Numbered from the stretch's first letter, positions 1-16,436 are shown. The stretch: DNA of 64,000 bases from Styela clava (GCF_964204865.1 NC_135260.1:20816001-20880000), one strand, 5' to 3'. Numbers and translations are program-made. Notes: generated by a model not told the origin, from the sequence alone.

Positions 1-255
1 ATTGGAAGAATATAAACTGGTCTGTGTGATTCATAGTGATAACAATTCATGCTCCTTTAAAACACTTTATAAATTGCGCAATGACTGAGATATAGCATGA
101 GAAAATCCGATGACAAGTTGAGAAATTTTGCAAAATCCATTCAATCCTATACATAAATCGCATGCTAGAACACGATCAATTATTATGTTATTTAATATGA
201 TTCGCTTGTCAAATAGCTGACATCAGCTAATTGTTATCTTTTTCAATGTTCACAG

Positions 256-3467
<3,212 letters not shown>

Positions 3468-3693
3468 AGTAGAAGGATACATATCATTAGTGACTTTATT
3501 TTCCCACTTGTTTCAGCTAGATTTGAATACCTATCGGCCAATCAATTGTGGTAATATGATATATTGAGCTTATTGCTTTATTAACCAAGTTCTCACTTTT
3601 GATCGACCAATCTTTGAGATTCAATTTTTCACAAACATTCGCATCATCTCATCTTCCCCTATGTAATCAGATATATTAATAAGTAGTAGAGTA

Positions 3694-3699
3694 AATAAA
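3694..3699 (+). promoter_or_regulatory. Polyadenylation signal AATAAA for glutamate dehydrogenase
   Basis: AATAAA lies 227 bases after the glutamate dehydrogenase stop codon, in AT-rich sequence and before the start of the repeat cluster. It is the first canonical hexamer on this strand after the gene. Assigned by position and motif only. Confidence 0.55.
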
Positions 3700-4329
3700 A
3701 ATAATTATCGCACATATATTGTGGCAGGAATGGTATATTGGAGTGTAGTTAGGAAAAGGTTCTTCATCTTGTGGTATGGAAATATAGTGGGATCTCGGAC
3801 GCCCTGACGACGGAGAAATACTTCTGTCTACGACTGGTTAAGTCAGGTAAACTAAAACGGATATGTTTTACGCACAAGTACAGTTCCGAAATAGGATTGT
3901 GTGTTCTACAGATTATATCCTTGCGGTTCTCGTTGTTGGGAATAATACTCTCGAGTGGCCATATGAGGAGGGCCTTTTTGGTGCGAAAATGCTGAATGTC
4001 TTATCTAATCCACTGGTTTTAACGGCTTGGTAGCCGCCTGGTAAGTCTGTATACTTTGGGATGCCAGCAGCCGGATTGCTGCAACCGTTTTGCTAATTTT
4101 TGTTGTCGGGGGTGTTGATTCTGTGAAGAGATCGATTGGTATTCTATGAATGTCGTGGCGTTATGTCCGACCGTCCAGCCATCTTTTCGACGAAGCCTGT
4201 GCTCACTGCCGTTATGTGAATTGCCTGGGCTGTCGGACCCGATTCGTGATTATGAGTGATCCGGTGACAGGCTACTGCGGTAGGTCGCCATGGCGATCTC
4301 GGCCGTACTTCGACGTCTCTGGGTCGTAA
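3700..4329. other. Intergenic, slightly GC-richer stretch with no recognised gene
   Basis: The base composition is less AT-rich than the surroundings, notably 4130-4330. One 74-codon open frame is present without recognisable motifs. It may be the worn 5' part of the hAT copy that follows, because transposase remnants begin at about 4391 on the same strand, but no similarity could be seen. Confidence 0.4.
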
Positions 4330-5127
4330 TTACTCTTATTTACTTCGAGCATAGGGCATCAAGAAGAAAAGTAAAAAACCTTGTTGCAGTTTGAAGTACA
4401 AAAAAAATCACACATCAGGACAGTCTGAAGTCCAACAAAACGGAATAGCAAAAGAACTCTTCCATAGAAATAATAGAGCATGTATTGAAAATCTGATCAG
4501 TGATGGTATGGGTAGCTCTGAAGTGACTGGCGTTAACAATGATGAATTGACCAGGGAGGTGGAGACTTCAGCTGAGATATCAAAATATTCGAATGACAGA
4601 ACTCGTGTCATGTCTGCGACCCACGACGAAACGTTGCAATGGTGGCAACAAAACAACGTATCCAAACATCGCGGTTGTCATCTAAAAGTACCTCTGTATC
4701 CCAGCAATATCCGCTGCATCATAAAGAGCATTTAGCTCAGAGGAGCTTCCCGTATCCAAATTCTGATCGAGCTTTTTACTATGACAGTAATTGTTTGACA
4801 CAAAGTGGACATTCAAATCGTCTTGTTATTATATTTTTGTTAGAATTCATTTTTATGTACTTGTTATGAAAAAATATCATTTATCATTAACTACTGCACC
4901 AATTGCTAGGAAATTTTCAGTGATTAAAATTTGTAATTTTCCGCTAGGATGCTTTGGGCTTTCGTGTCCATATATTGTTAACATCTATCACTTGTTTGAT
5001 TTGTTAGTATTGTTTAGGTGTGTATGTTTTCTCGGTAAGCTATGTCGAGGAATCGAGAATCGGAATCGAAAATTTAGGAACCGGTTAAGAATCGAATACT
5101 TGTAAGTACTCATACTTGGCATCCTTA
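4330..5127 (+). mobile_element. Family B hAT element (transposase-sense orientation), left end unresolved
   Basis: This is an inverted relative of the element at 10583-11523; shared sequence runs from roughly 4335 to the terminal GGCATCCTTA at 5127. It keeps more of the transposase than other copies (see 4391-4740). The left terminus was not found, so the 5' limit is approximate. The GATTC-rich terminal zone typical of this family is visible at 5040-5105. Confidence 0.65.
4391..4740 (+). pseudogene. Remnant of hAT transposase C-terminal dimerisation region
   Basis: One frame reads THDETLQWWQQN. Shifted by one base, the sequence continues YPNIAVVI, stop, KYLCIPAISAAS, stop, RAFSS. The order WW, then YPNIA, then KYLCIPA, then an S-x-x-S-R-x-F-S-like block is the signature of the C-terminal domain of Ac/ZBED-type hAT transposases. 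One frameshift and two stops show it is dead. The copy at 10583-11523 carries the same segment on the other strand with further loss. This links the otherwise anonymous family B to the hAT superfamily. Confidence 0.7.
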
Positions 5128-5357
5128 CCGTAGGGTGGTCTCGGCCTCCTCCACCAGCAAGTCCATGCATCTAAAAACAAAAAACTGGCTAAATAATTCC
5201 ATACCCGACATGGACTGGTAACCGTACGAGAGGCCGTGGTTCGCCTTATGATTAAGCCGTCTTATCGGCGTTCCTATACCCCGGGATAAGTATGTAAATC
5301 CTATCCTACAAACATGATTTGACGTAGCCTACAGCTCACAGTTAGGCGACGTATAAA

Positions 5358-5859
5358 TAAGAATGCCAAGTATGAGTAGCCTACTTACAAGTATTCGATT
5401 CTTAAATATTCGATTCTCAATTCCTCGACATATCTTACCGAAAAAACATACTTGACTAAGCAATACCATATTATGAAATCAAGCAAGAGAGCGATGTTCA
5501 AATATCTGGACGGACAAGAAGGTCGAAACTTAGTAGTATGAGTATCCAATCTGTCACGAGAGACAAAATTGCAAACAAAAAACGAATCCCTCAGAACCCA
5601 CAGAGATTTTTTAAATAAATAAACGTTAAAGCCTTCTAGCGAAATATATATTATATATAGTGAAGTTTGCGGCGTCGTAGCAACTCAACATAGCAGTGAA
5701 GCAGTTTATACATATATATGTGTGAAGGAATTGCCACAAAACGTTACACATTGTTTGCAATCCAAGTTTTAAACTCGAGAATCGATTCCAGTGAATCGGA
5801 ATCGAATCCGCGAAGAATCGATTCTGTAATCGAATCCGGACTCGATTCCGCCACCCTCA
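5358..5859. mobile_element. Family B hAT element, internally deleted, exact target duplication
   Basis: 502 bases starting TAAGAATG and ending CACCCTCA, flanked by CGTATAAA at 5350-5357 and 5860-5867 (8 of 8). The left arm contains AAGTATTCGATTC and the right arm alternates AATCGATTCC and its relatives, so both ends carry many copies of GATTC. The transposase remnant is missing. It abuts the family C element at 5874. Confidence 0.78.
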
Positions 5860-5873
5860 CGTATAAATAGTAT

Positions 5874-6087
5874 GGTGACTGTACATTTGAACCCACGTAC
5901 ATTTAAACCCATACATTTGCACCCGTATATCCGTGGGTTCAATCTATATGAGGGTGCTAAAATTCGTGGGTTAGGGTTAGAATGAGTTCAAATATCCGTA
6001 AAAAAAATTTCCATATAGGTGCAATAGTAGGCTATGCAGGTGCAATTGTCGTGGGTTCAAATTACGGGTTCAAATGTAATGGAACCA
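5874..6087. mobile_element. Family C miniature element built from GGGTTCAAAT-type repeats
   Basis: The left end GGTGACTGTACATTTGAACCC-type sequence faces its inverse GGGTTCAAATGTAATGGAACCA-type right end. Interior sequence repeats the words TGAACCC, TTGCACC and GGGTTCAA in both orientations. Flanks AATAGTAT (5866-5873) and AATAATAT (6088-6095) are a probable 8-base duplication (7 of 8). A second copy is at 25437-25640. Confidence 0.72.
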
Positions 6088-6095
6088 AATAATAT

Positions 6096-6884
6096 GCGGT
6101 AATAATTGTGACATTACAAAACCACGTCGCAAATCATTGACAAATGTGCTGACTTTGTTTAAAAAAAATATCTGTAATATTATCAATCAAGAAAAGTACT
6201 TATGAATGCCGTCTGCCATGCATATTGCATAACCTGGACATTCGAGTCTTTCGGATGGGACGGTGGGACAGCTTGGAAAAACCGGGAATGTACCACCAAA
6301 TAAGGACGTATGACAAGCATAATTTTATTAGACCCTTTGTTGATCTGTGCTTTCCAAGATACTTCACTTTCTAACAAAATTCTTACTTCTCACAAATGAG
6401 GAGTTTTTGTACTCCATACATTGAGAACCAAAGTATTAAGGTATGACGAAGAAACTGTGAGGCCCTCTTAAGCCCATAAAAGACAAAGAAGTCCGCAACG
6501 GCCCATATGTTTTTCTCTTGATTACTTCTTGACAATCTCGAAAGTAAAATTCACTCTCTCGACTGTGCAGACTGTCTCGTTATCAGTAAAAATGGCTCTG
6601 TCTTTGATAATCTCTTGGGAATTTAAGCACAATAACATCTATTAAGACATCTGACGTTTTGATACCAAAAATGCTGCAATCCGCTTTGTCGTAAATCGCG
6701 TGTAAAATAGAAACCAGTCGTTGATGCAGATAAAGGTTCTTGCTCACGAAATCTCCTTCGAATGAAAGTCAAAGTAAGCTTACCCCCGGTTACCTCTGAA
6801 CTATATAGTTTTTTTTTTATAGGACACGAAAGCCATTGGATCGTTATTGGCGTTGATGGTGGTATTCTTCCAATAAGTTGTTAT
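6096..6884. other. Intergenic, nothing recognised
   Basis: AT-rich sequence between two transposons. Only short chance frames are present, and no RNA gene, promoter or repeat family member could be identified. Confidence 0.5.
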
Positions 6885-6892
6885 CGTTGTTG

Positions 6893-7404
6893 CAGTGGCG
6901 TAGCAAGACTCTCGTGGGCCCCCCCGCAAAAATATTTCATGGAAATGAGTAATGACCCTAAAAACTCTCGGACATAAGCTAAAACAACGCTCTTTTATTT
7001 CGTCAAAAAGCATAAATGTCGCTATTAAAAGGCAATGGTAACATAAAATTTGCCGGTTATCTTGGTTACTTTAATTTTTTTCATACGTGCTTCCTCTTCA
7101 GCCCTTTTTCTGCGTTTCTGTGCGCCACTGAGAAGTTTTGCTTTCGACATCATTCTGACATCCTTCGTAATTTTGCAGGTGCGATCAAACCACAAGACGT
7201 CGAAAATCGACGACTCCCTGGCATTGTTACGTAACAAAACGATTCGAGCAGTACTAACATCAACGTTAGATGTGCATTACTGGTTTTGCAATGCAACTTT
7301 TGGTTTTGCGGCTAACATTTTCTAAATTCTAACCGCTTGGGCCCCTTTGCGCTGTGGGCCCACCCGCGAACGCGGGGGTTGCGGGAGTGGATGCTACGCC
7401 ACTG
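6893..7404 (-). mobile_element. hAT-type element with CAGTGGCGTAGC ends and perfect target duplication
   Basis: 512 bases beginning CAGTGGCGTAGCAAG and ending in its inverse (GCTACGCCACTG), with CGTTGTTG repeated exactly on both flanks (6885-6892 and 7405-7412). The zones just inside are GC-rich, with GGGCCC runs. On the minus strand the interior keeps the start of a transposase (7025-7150), so this is an internally deleted copy of a coding element. Confidence 0.85.
7025..7150 (-). pseudogene. N-terminal remnant of hAT (zinc-finger MYM/TTF type) transposase
   Basis: On the minus strand the frame reads MSKAKLLSGAQKRRKRAEEE and continues with a basic stretch to a stop at 7025. The phrase LSGAQKR-K within a basic N-terminus is characteristic of hAT transposases related to ZMYM1-like proteins. 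The rest of the coding region has been deleted. The family assignment is from memory of that motif and was not searched. Confidence 0.55.
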
Positions 7405-7412
7405 CGTTGTTG

Positions 7413-7760
7413 TGAAAAATCGCTTTCTCTATAACTACTGGACCAATTGCTTGAATTGAAATTTTCAGTTGTGAGAGATTGTTGTTGTGACGAGGAGGCT
7501 ATTGATAAATATTTTAAAGATTTATGATGGCTCCATGGGATATGAAAAAAGCGCACCTTGTGGCGATTTCGCGTTGGTTGCGATCTGATGACTAGTCGAG
7601 AAATCAGGAAATCTACAGCACTGGTGCGGTGAAGGATTAGATACCCGTACTACTACTTCGTTTAGGCTTTCGTGTCCATCTATTTGAGCATTGCTCTCTT
7701 ATTCTGTGTATGATCGACTTTCTGTTCTTCACATGTAAATATCACTTGTAGAATTAAGCA
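7413..7760. repeat. Diverged repeat sharing motifs with family B and with 57840-58000
   Basis: ACTACTGGACCAATTGCTTG and the downstream GAGGAGGCTATTG resemble, in the same order, segments of family B (near 4890) and, inverted, the sequence at 57840-57940. CTTTCGTGTCCAT at 7669 recurs near 4958. The copy has no clear ends. It surrounds the element at 6893-7404, which may have jumped into it. Confidence 0.4.
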
Positions 7761-7781
7761 GCTTTGTTAAATTTGTTATCG

Positions 7782-7787
7782 TTTATT
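7782..7787 (-). promoter_or_regulatory. Polyadenylation signal AATAAA for the calcyphosin-like gene
   Basis: TTTATT on the given strand is AATAAA on the minus strand, about 150 bases after the stop codon of the calcyphosin-like gene. Assigned by motif and position. Confidence 0.5.
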
Positions 7788-7937
7788 TTATATGATAAAA
7801 TACATATTGGTGACTTTAACTTGTATGTAAATTTTTTAAAGTGTAGAAATGAGAGCCTCATGTAACGGACTCGAAAAAAATCAAGTTTTTGTTCTTGGTC
7901 ATTCTGAGAAAGAGAATATTGCTTAACACTCGCTGAC

Positions 7938-9234
<1,297 letters not shown>

Positions 9235-10574
9235 TTTTATTCTTATTTTTGCTTATGATTATGTTAGAAGGAAAAATAAGAAAATTACGATAATTTCGTT
9301 GTTTTTGTTGTACGGTTGCGTATGAAATATATTCTCACTATAATAGCGACTAACACGTCCTTACGTAAAGGTTCAATGTGGTAAAATATTTCAGAATCAA
9401 ATGAGATTTTGTAGCCCGTCCAACTCAAAATATTTTTGTTTCTATAAAGCATTTTCCATTGTACAGCGCTATATACGACATTTGTTGATGAAGTCCACGA
9501 TGCATTTCCTTTTTATCACATTCAGCTTAAAAAGATTTGACTTCAGCATTATAGTTATGATAACTTACTAAAACTGAAAATACGCTTTGAAACTCACAAT
9601 CAACCTGTTGATTCCATCTTGCCATTCAGCAGTTATAAGTGAACCTGATTCACTTGCTCAGTTGCTCTCTTATTTTGCTATTGGTACTCCCGGACTCCAG
9701 CTATTTGAAACGACAATCGCTTCCAACTTCATTACCTTTAGATAGTGTTTCCATGACTACAACTAATTCTATAATAGACACTCGAGTTAGTTTGCTATTT
9801 ACAACAAAACCTCTTAAATTTGACTCGATATTAACAAGTGCTTTATTGCCAATTCAGCTGCGCGATTCAGCCTTCTTTTCAGTCTACGGTTTCAAACGGT
9901 TGTAAATTTCGTCATTACCGTAAACAATTATTTTGGCCAAACATATTCCATAGTTGAATTAAACATTTCTGCGTGGCCACGTGTCGAGGAACGCTATATT
10001 GAATACGTAGTCGAAGATATCAGTTGGCTTCGATGGGAATCATTTATTATTGTAATTTGATATTTCAGCAATTTCAAACCACAATACAAATGATTCACCA
10101 GACAAAAGAATTTCAGTTTGTTACATAAAACGTCTGATTCTTCTTGTATTCAGTAGTTAAGGGCTGTCAAGGCTCTGTTTCGATTCAACGGTAGTCATCA
10201 TAATCTTGTTTTTGTCTTCACTCCCGAATTAAGTGCTTGTGTTTCAGCAGGTGAGCGAGCATTCATTCCGCTTCAGTGCTTGCTGGTAGAGAGTATTTCT
10301 TCACCAAAGCATACAAACCCCACAAATGGCCATTGAAAATACGAGATTATGATACCTGCTGAATAAAATGAATTTGAGCCGTGTATTATGACATTAGACA
10401 GAATATGATCAGAATACAGCGAATAGTGCTCTGAATGGCTAAATTAGTTCGTTTATATATTCCAGAGTATAGTATTATTATTAAACTTTCATAGATCAAA
10501 ATATTAAATTTTTAAAAGCAACACGACAAACAGTGACAACGTGGATAAAAACGCATATAACGCCAAATTTACAT
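9235..10574. other. Upstream region of the calcyphosin-like gene, otherwise unassigned
   Basis: The promoter of the calcyphosin-like gene should lie in the first few hundred bases, but no TATA box or other element could be assigned with confidence. A plus-strand 88-codon frame with a hydrophobic start (9639-9905) begins at GTG and lacks family motifs, so it is not called. Confidence 0.4.
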
Positions 10575-10582
10575 TCCTCAAG

Positions 10583-11523
10583 TAAGGATGAGTACTTACA
10601 AGTATTCGATTCTTATCCGATTCCCAAATTTTCGATTCCGATTCCTCGACATTGTTTACCGAGAAAACATACCCACTTAAACAATACTAACAAATGAAAC
10701 AAGTGAGCAATGTTCAAATATATTGACACGAGAGCCTAAACTAAGTATTATGGTTATTCAATCTGTCAGAGTAGACAAAATCGCTCACACAAAAAAACGA
10801 ATCCACACAAAAATCTTGAAATGAATAAACGTAATAGCCTTCTAGCGAAAAATTACAATTTTCAATCACTGAAAATTTCCTAGCAATTAGTGCAGTAGGT
10901 AATGATAAGAGATACTTTTGAATGGCAACTGCGATGTTTGGATACGTTTTTTTTGTTTTGTTTCCACCATTGCAACATTTCTTCGTGGGTCGCAGATATT
11001 TTAGCTGAAGCCTCCACCACCCCCCACCGCCTGTCATTTCAGAGCTACCCATACCCTCTCACTGATCAGATTTTCAATACATGCTCCATTATTTCTATGG
11101 AATAATTCTTTTGCTATTCCGGTCTGTTGACTGCAGACTGTTCCATCTCTGAGGTGTGTAATTTTCTACTTCAAACTGCAACCAACAAGTTTAATTCCAC
11201 TTTTCTTGATACTCCTTGCTCCAAGTAAATAGAAGTAATGAACGCAATAAACAAGAGAAAACATACAGAAATGGTCAAAAATGTGGCATGTGCCCTCAAC
11301 CCGCGCAAACGAGCGAGAAGGTCATTGTACAAATATAGTTAAGTTTGCGGCGTTGTAGCAACTCCACATATCAATTTATACATATATATATACCGGTATG
11401 TAAAGAACTCGTCACAAAACATTATACCTTGTTTACAATCTAAATTTCAACACTAGATATCGATTCCAATGCACCGGAATCGATTCTACTCGATTCCAAG
11501 AAGAATAGATTCCGCCATCCCTA
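10583..11523 (-). mobile_element. Family B hAT element, 941 bases, both ends and target duplication intact
   Basis: TCCTCAAG flanks both ends exactly (10575-10582 and 11524-11531). Ends are TAAGGATG and, inverted, TAGGGATG. Inside, the minus strand encodes remnants of the transposase C-terminus: LQWWKQN-like sequence, then YPNIAVAIQKYL, after which the frame runs into unrelated codons. GATTC-type words are dense at both ends. This is the best-bounded copy and defines the family. Confidence 0.82.
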
Positions 11524-11531
11524 TCCTCAAG

Positions 11532-12749
11532 TCGCCCCATTTCGTTTAACGCATATTCTGCCGAATAAAATGAATCAAACAGTAATGAAAATCCCATTCC
11601 TTCTTAGACTCTGAAAGCCTGTTTCCGGATATAATTGCTCGGGGGCATCACCGTTTAGAAATAAAAGGAAATTCGTATACTTTTAATATATACTGCAAAA
11701 TGTCCATCATTCTGCTTTTCATAATGTGAAGCCCAAATAAAGGCTGTTTGTGTGAATTGTGTATTATATACTATACCGTTAAGTTGTGAAGAGGGCCGAG
11801 ACTAAATTATTTCGGTTTCAGTTAAAAAATTCTTCTATCAAACACGACCATTACCCAAATTTTCCACTCTTTTAATGCGTTCAACTTGACAAATACCAAT
11901 TATGTTTACATTTTGATGCTTTCTTTGCTAATTTGCTACAACAAATTTCACGTTCAATAATGTTTATTGCATTCATGTACTGTACGCCAGAAAGTCGATG
12001 TCGATGTCTTAATGTCGGAAAGTTTATCGCCAGTTCTCCTCGTCTGACAAATATCTTTCTTATCAAGTCTTATGTCGTGGGGTCATCGGAACCATTTTTT
12101 TTTCTATTTTAGAACATTACGTTCAGTCAAAAAAATAGAAAGGTTTATATGCAATCATCGACGACAAGATGCTTAAGATATTTATATGAGTGAATCCGCA
12201 ACACAAATTTCCAACTCCCAAAAAATGCCTGAAAAATATTGAATAACGGGGATATGAATTCCTCAATTTGACCTTCTTTCATCTTTCCTGCCAGCTATAA
12301 CCATCTTCATGTATGAAACTCATTACGCATGTTCACAGGATTTTGTTTTGATGGACCAAATTGCAATTCGAAGTTGTAAATAAAAAAATTTGCTCGCAGG
12401 TGGCAAGGAATTGGCGAGAAACCGAAATTCATAATATCAGATCCCACCTCAGTACTTAATAAAATCATCACCCAAAAACACTCAATCACAGGCAAATTAG
12501 CATATATAATAAAAAGACATATATCCATCAAGTTTACAATAATTTTTGAGCGTCTATTTTTAGCAGAAAAGTCGACAATCAACTGTTCTGTTTTCACTTC
12601 ACAGTAAATTTGAAGCCTGAAGCTTAGGGTCTCGAAATCCACAGGGGCTTCGACATTCAATTTGAAACTATCATTCATTTTAGTTCATTATTAAAGTTTG
12701 ACGGCGTTTTCTAGAAATTACTCGGTTTAAAAAAATTTATACTCTATAC
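11532..12749. other. Intergenic, no confident gene
   Basis: The only notable frame is 123 codons on the minus strand (12678-12307), starting MNDSFKLNVEAPVDFETLSF. The first 40 codons look coding-like but the remainder does not, and no family was recognised. Chance frames of this size occur elsewhere in the window. Confidence 0.35.
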
Positions 12750-13400
12750 CAGGGATGGCGAACCTTTTTCAATGAATGGGTCAAAAATTATATTTTTATC
12801 GCGGAACCGAAGAGAGTGGGTCACAGATATTTAATCAATGTTTGCATCTATAAGAACCTTCTGAAACAAATCTTATAAGCTTCTGTTGATGTTGGTGTAG
12901 TTTTGGGCTTTACTTATGCAGCACATCTATCTAGGGACTTGGCACTCGATTTTGTGAAATTAGAGTACGAAAACACGCATACGAATTACTAAAAACCTTG
13001 CGATAAATTATTTTACGGTTCTAAAGAGTTTGGAAGGAAAACGGTCTGCAGATCCTCCCCCGAAAGAGTCAAGGCGTTGCGAAAAAGGGAACAGATCAAT
13101 TGAATTGTTATGCCATAAACGATGTCAGAGCCAATAGCTGAATAACTGTACAAAGCAGTGCAGACATGCGTTTTTGTTCGGCGCATCGTGCACTTGATTA
13201 CTATACTCTGCGTGCTTTCGTATGTTTGAATCACGTAGGCGATTATCACACGCGAAAGGATTGCTGGACTCGTCTTCGCAGTAAGATACGGTCGTTTCCG
13301 TATCCCAGTGGTCGTCAAAATACGGCGGCCGAAGTAAAATAATCAGAAAATTTTTCCTATATTTTCGGTGCGTATTTTAAGAGTGGTTTTGCGAGTTGTT
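12750..13400. mobile_element. Probable truncated hAT element (one end only)
   Basis: CAGGGATGGCGAACCTTTTTC at 12750 is a typical hAT terminal sequence with an AT-rich follow-on. No matching inverted end was found within several kilobases, so the right limit is a guess. The stretch 13000-13330 is less AT-rich but has no recognisable coding motif. Confidence 0.45.
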
Positions 13401-14159
13401 GCCTGTAAAACGGGGTATTTGTTTCAAACTATCATTCTAAAATCTAATTCATATCATTCAACAATCTGTTTTTTGAAAGTACCAGTAAAGAATTTTAGCC
13501 TAGTCTATCAAAGATATTTCTACACCAAATTTTTGCCTACTGTAAATAAACTGAAACTTCTGGGGAGATAAAGTGATCATTGACTTATTTTATTTATATT
13601 TAAATTTCCGGAAAACAACTAAAAACTAACGAATATAATTCAAAAACGCCTGAAAATCTGTCTGAGTGAGAAATGTGTCTGAGCGGATGCAAAAGGGGGC
13701 ATTGTTACGTTTATTTTTGCATCTTGCTGAATGGCCAATGTCACGAAGTAAACAAGGAAGTCTATGCCCTGGGAAACATCCAAACGGCGGTTTTGGCGAT
13801 GAATTAATTTTATTTACAATCTACGCTCGGGGAGTAAATTACATTTTTTTATGTAAGAGAATTTATCGTGAGGCACGTTCAGACAAAATTTTATTATATC
13901 CTTAAAATTATATTAAACAGCTTCTCGTTTAACGAGCCTACAATTCAATTATAATTAGACAATATAGTAAACACGCATAAAAGTTGATGCTGAGTGCAGG
14001 GGTTCAATAGCGCAGTAAATATTAGAATATATTGCAATGCAATAAGGAATTAAATTCATATTCTATTCGAGGGATATTTGTAAGAGTGTATCTTCTTAAA
14101 GAATATCTTTATCAAAATTTGACAAACCATGCGATAACATTCATTTCGATGTTTGGAAG
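13401..14159. other. Intergenic, nothing recognised
   Basis: Short chance frames only. No repeat copy, RNA gene or splice-linked coding segment was identified. Confidence 0.45.
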
Positions 14160-14995
14160 TATATATCGTCACGCTAATAACCGAATTGCGTAAGTCATTT
14201 TTAGCAGTTTTGAGAAAAACGTAAAAAACTTCCTAATGATATTGTTATGCCATTGAGAGTCAATAATTTGCCATGGTCCAATTTTTTGATCGTATCCAGA
14301 TTTAAGTTAATTTGTATGACGCAGTTAAGTGACGTCATAATGGCGCACTGTGACTTAGGCAGAAATGTGTCTATGACTTGGGGACATACGCAATTTTGCA
14401 ACTACTATATGCACCAGTCCTGAAAACTAAACATTCCAAAAACGAATGTAATTCTCAGTATCTACAATGTTTAATCCCCAAAACAGCTAATCAGTTTCAA
14501 TTACATTATTTTTCATGTTTGAAAATATATATTTCATCAATATAACACGTTCTGCACACCCACCGAAATAAGACTAAGATTAAATATAAAGAATAAAACA
14601 GCAATGCACCCAATATAAAAGCCAACCAAGGTGAATTGGACTCGGACAGTGACTATCACAAGTGCACGATTTCCCATACTGTAGTATAAATTCAAATTTA
14701 TACGCGCTAAGCTAGAATCCGAGATGCGAAAACTCGAAAATCCTTAGCTGAGGTTATTTTGCCCTTGTGATGTCACAATAGTCCTGCGGTAACAATGATA
14801 ATTCATTATGACGAAACAATTGCACAAATGTGCATGTCATATTAAATTTACATTTTTATGGGTTTCGGAATTCTTAAAATAAAATCTGAGTTAACAGACA
14901 GGTGCGCAGCATTACATAAATACCTATTTTATAAAAAACTCAAAATCGCCAAAAATGACTTACGCAATTCGGTTATTAGCGTGACGATATATATA
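14160..14995. repeat. Inverted repeat arms (about 56 bases) enclosing about 720 bases
   Basis: The left arm 14160-14215 contains CGTCACGCTAATAACCGAAT and TGCGTAAGTCATTTTTAGC; the right arm 14938-14995 is its inverse with very few changes. Weak similarity continues outward (TTCATTTCGA against TTCATTTTCGA), so the true termini may be wider. The interior has TGACGTCATAATGG and TGATGTCACAATAG facing each other. It is probably a non-autonomous DNA transposon; no target duplication was resolved. Confidence 0.55.
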
Positions 14996-16436
14996 TGTGT
15001 GCGAACAATTATTTTCGAAAATGAACATTACAAAGAACAAGCTAGAACTAGGATTAGTGATGCCCATTTAGAAAATCTTCCAACCTTGGCGTCGTAAAGC
15101 TATCAAGCGTGATGCAGCAACAAGACAGTGTCACATTAAATGTCATTTTAATAATTTTTTAATAAGACGACTGAGTTGAGTTCACGAATTGTCGCGGTTT
15201 TTGCCCGCTGTTTTTATCTTTCAAAAAATATATGCGACCCGCAAAAGATTAGCAACCCTAAATGTAAAATGGGGTGAATGTAGGGGGTTAAATGCTATAA
15301 GGCAAGAGTACACGGCGGTTTTTGAGGAGGTAGAACCCTAGATTCTTTTATTTCCGACCGCTAATATGATGAGGGGTTTTCAGCTGTGCTACTATTGCTA
15401 TCAAAACAACGAAATCGCCTTTCCATCAGTAAACAGGGTAATTTTAGATATTATAAAAATCTCGCTGAAGAACACCAAGCTCTTTCATCTCACTAAAAAA
15501 TACTATAAACTATGATTTGTCTCGTTAATCGGTCTGTAATATATTCGTTTCAGACTTTACATTTTTTACGCAGTGCCGGGGGGCGATGAACTTGTATAAA
15601 CTACTCTAGGGGGGCGATGGTACAAAAAGTTTGGGAACCACTGCTTTAGACCACAACGGACTTGTTGGCAGAACGATAACCATAACAGTGATTTCCAACT
15701 GAGGGCCATGGCACCACAAGAGGACAATAAAACAGTTAAGGGGCCATAAATAGGCGTCAAATTGATATTAATGCGATTTCGTTTGCAAACTTTTCCCTTT
15801 ATAATAAAATTCCCCGTCCTCTGTAGATTTTAATTATCCGAAAAGGATGTTTTCACCTTCTTATGCATGAAATGTTTGAGCAAAATGAGAGATGAATTCT
15901 ACCGATCGAAATAACCTTATTACCACCTATGCGCTCTGCGAACTACAAACTTTCCAGTTGATTGGCTACCTATCTATTCAGACTAAAGTAACTTACCAGC
16001 TCACCAAGGGTGTAATAAAATTTGGTGCAATATACAGAAACCAAAGCATTCCTGTCTCAAACATTAGTGACTTTCTGCTCTCAAGTAGCTGCTTTCTCAA
16101 ATCTCTGTTCGAAGTGACAACATTAAAGCCTCTCGAAACAAAACCAGATCATTTGAATTGCTGGTAAAACTATGAACATGACAAAACATCATTACATCAT
16201 GAGCCTAGCTCTAGCAGATGAAACACTATATTTGCAAAAACATTGTGCATAACCACAATTCAGGTTTCCTCTGCAGAACCACATTCCACAATATATCATT
16301 TATAATTAGAATAAGTTGACTGAGTATATAGATATTAACGGTCAAACTGCACACGTAGTTGGAACCTTCTTGCTGGAGAAATGATCTTTTTTTTACAGTT
16401 CTGATTAATAATTATTACAGTAATTTCAATTACTAA
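14996..16436. other. Intergenic with two isolated hAT termini (15.57-15.72 kb)
   Basis: Near 15642 the sequence AAAGTTTGGGAACCACTG is the inverse of the common hAT end CAGTGGTTCCCAAACTTT. At 15685 CAGTGATTTCCAACTGAGG looks like a different element's left end. Neither partner end was found. There is no gene signal elsewhere in the interval. Confidence 0.4.

Noticed and set aside
9639-9905. 88-codon frame with a signal-peptide-like start
   Set aside because: It starts at GTG, has no conserved motif and no splice support; hydrophobic starts are common in AT-rich chance frames.
12307-12678. 123-codon minus-strand frame from an ATG
   Set aside because: The first part looks coding-like, but no family is recognisable, and frames of similar length arise by chance here (for example inside the inverted repeats).
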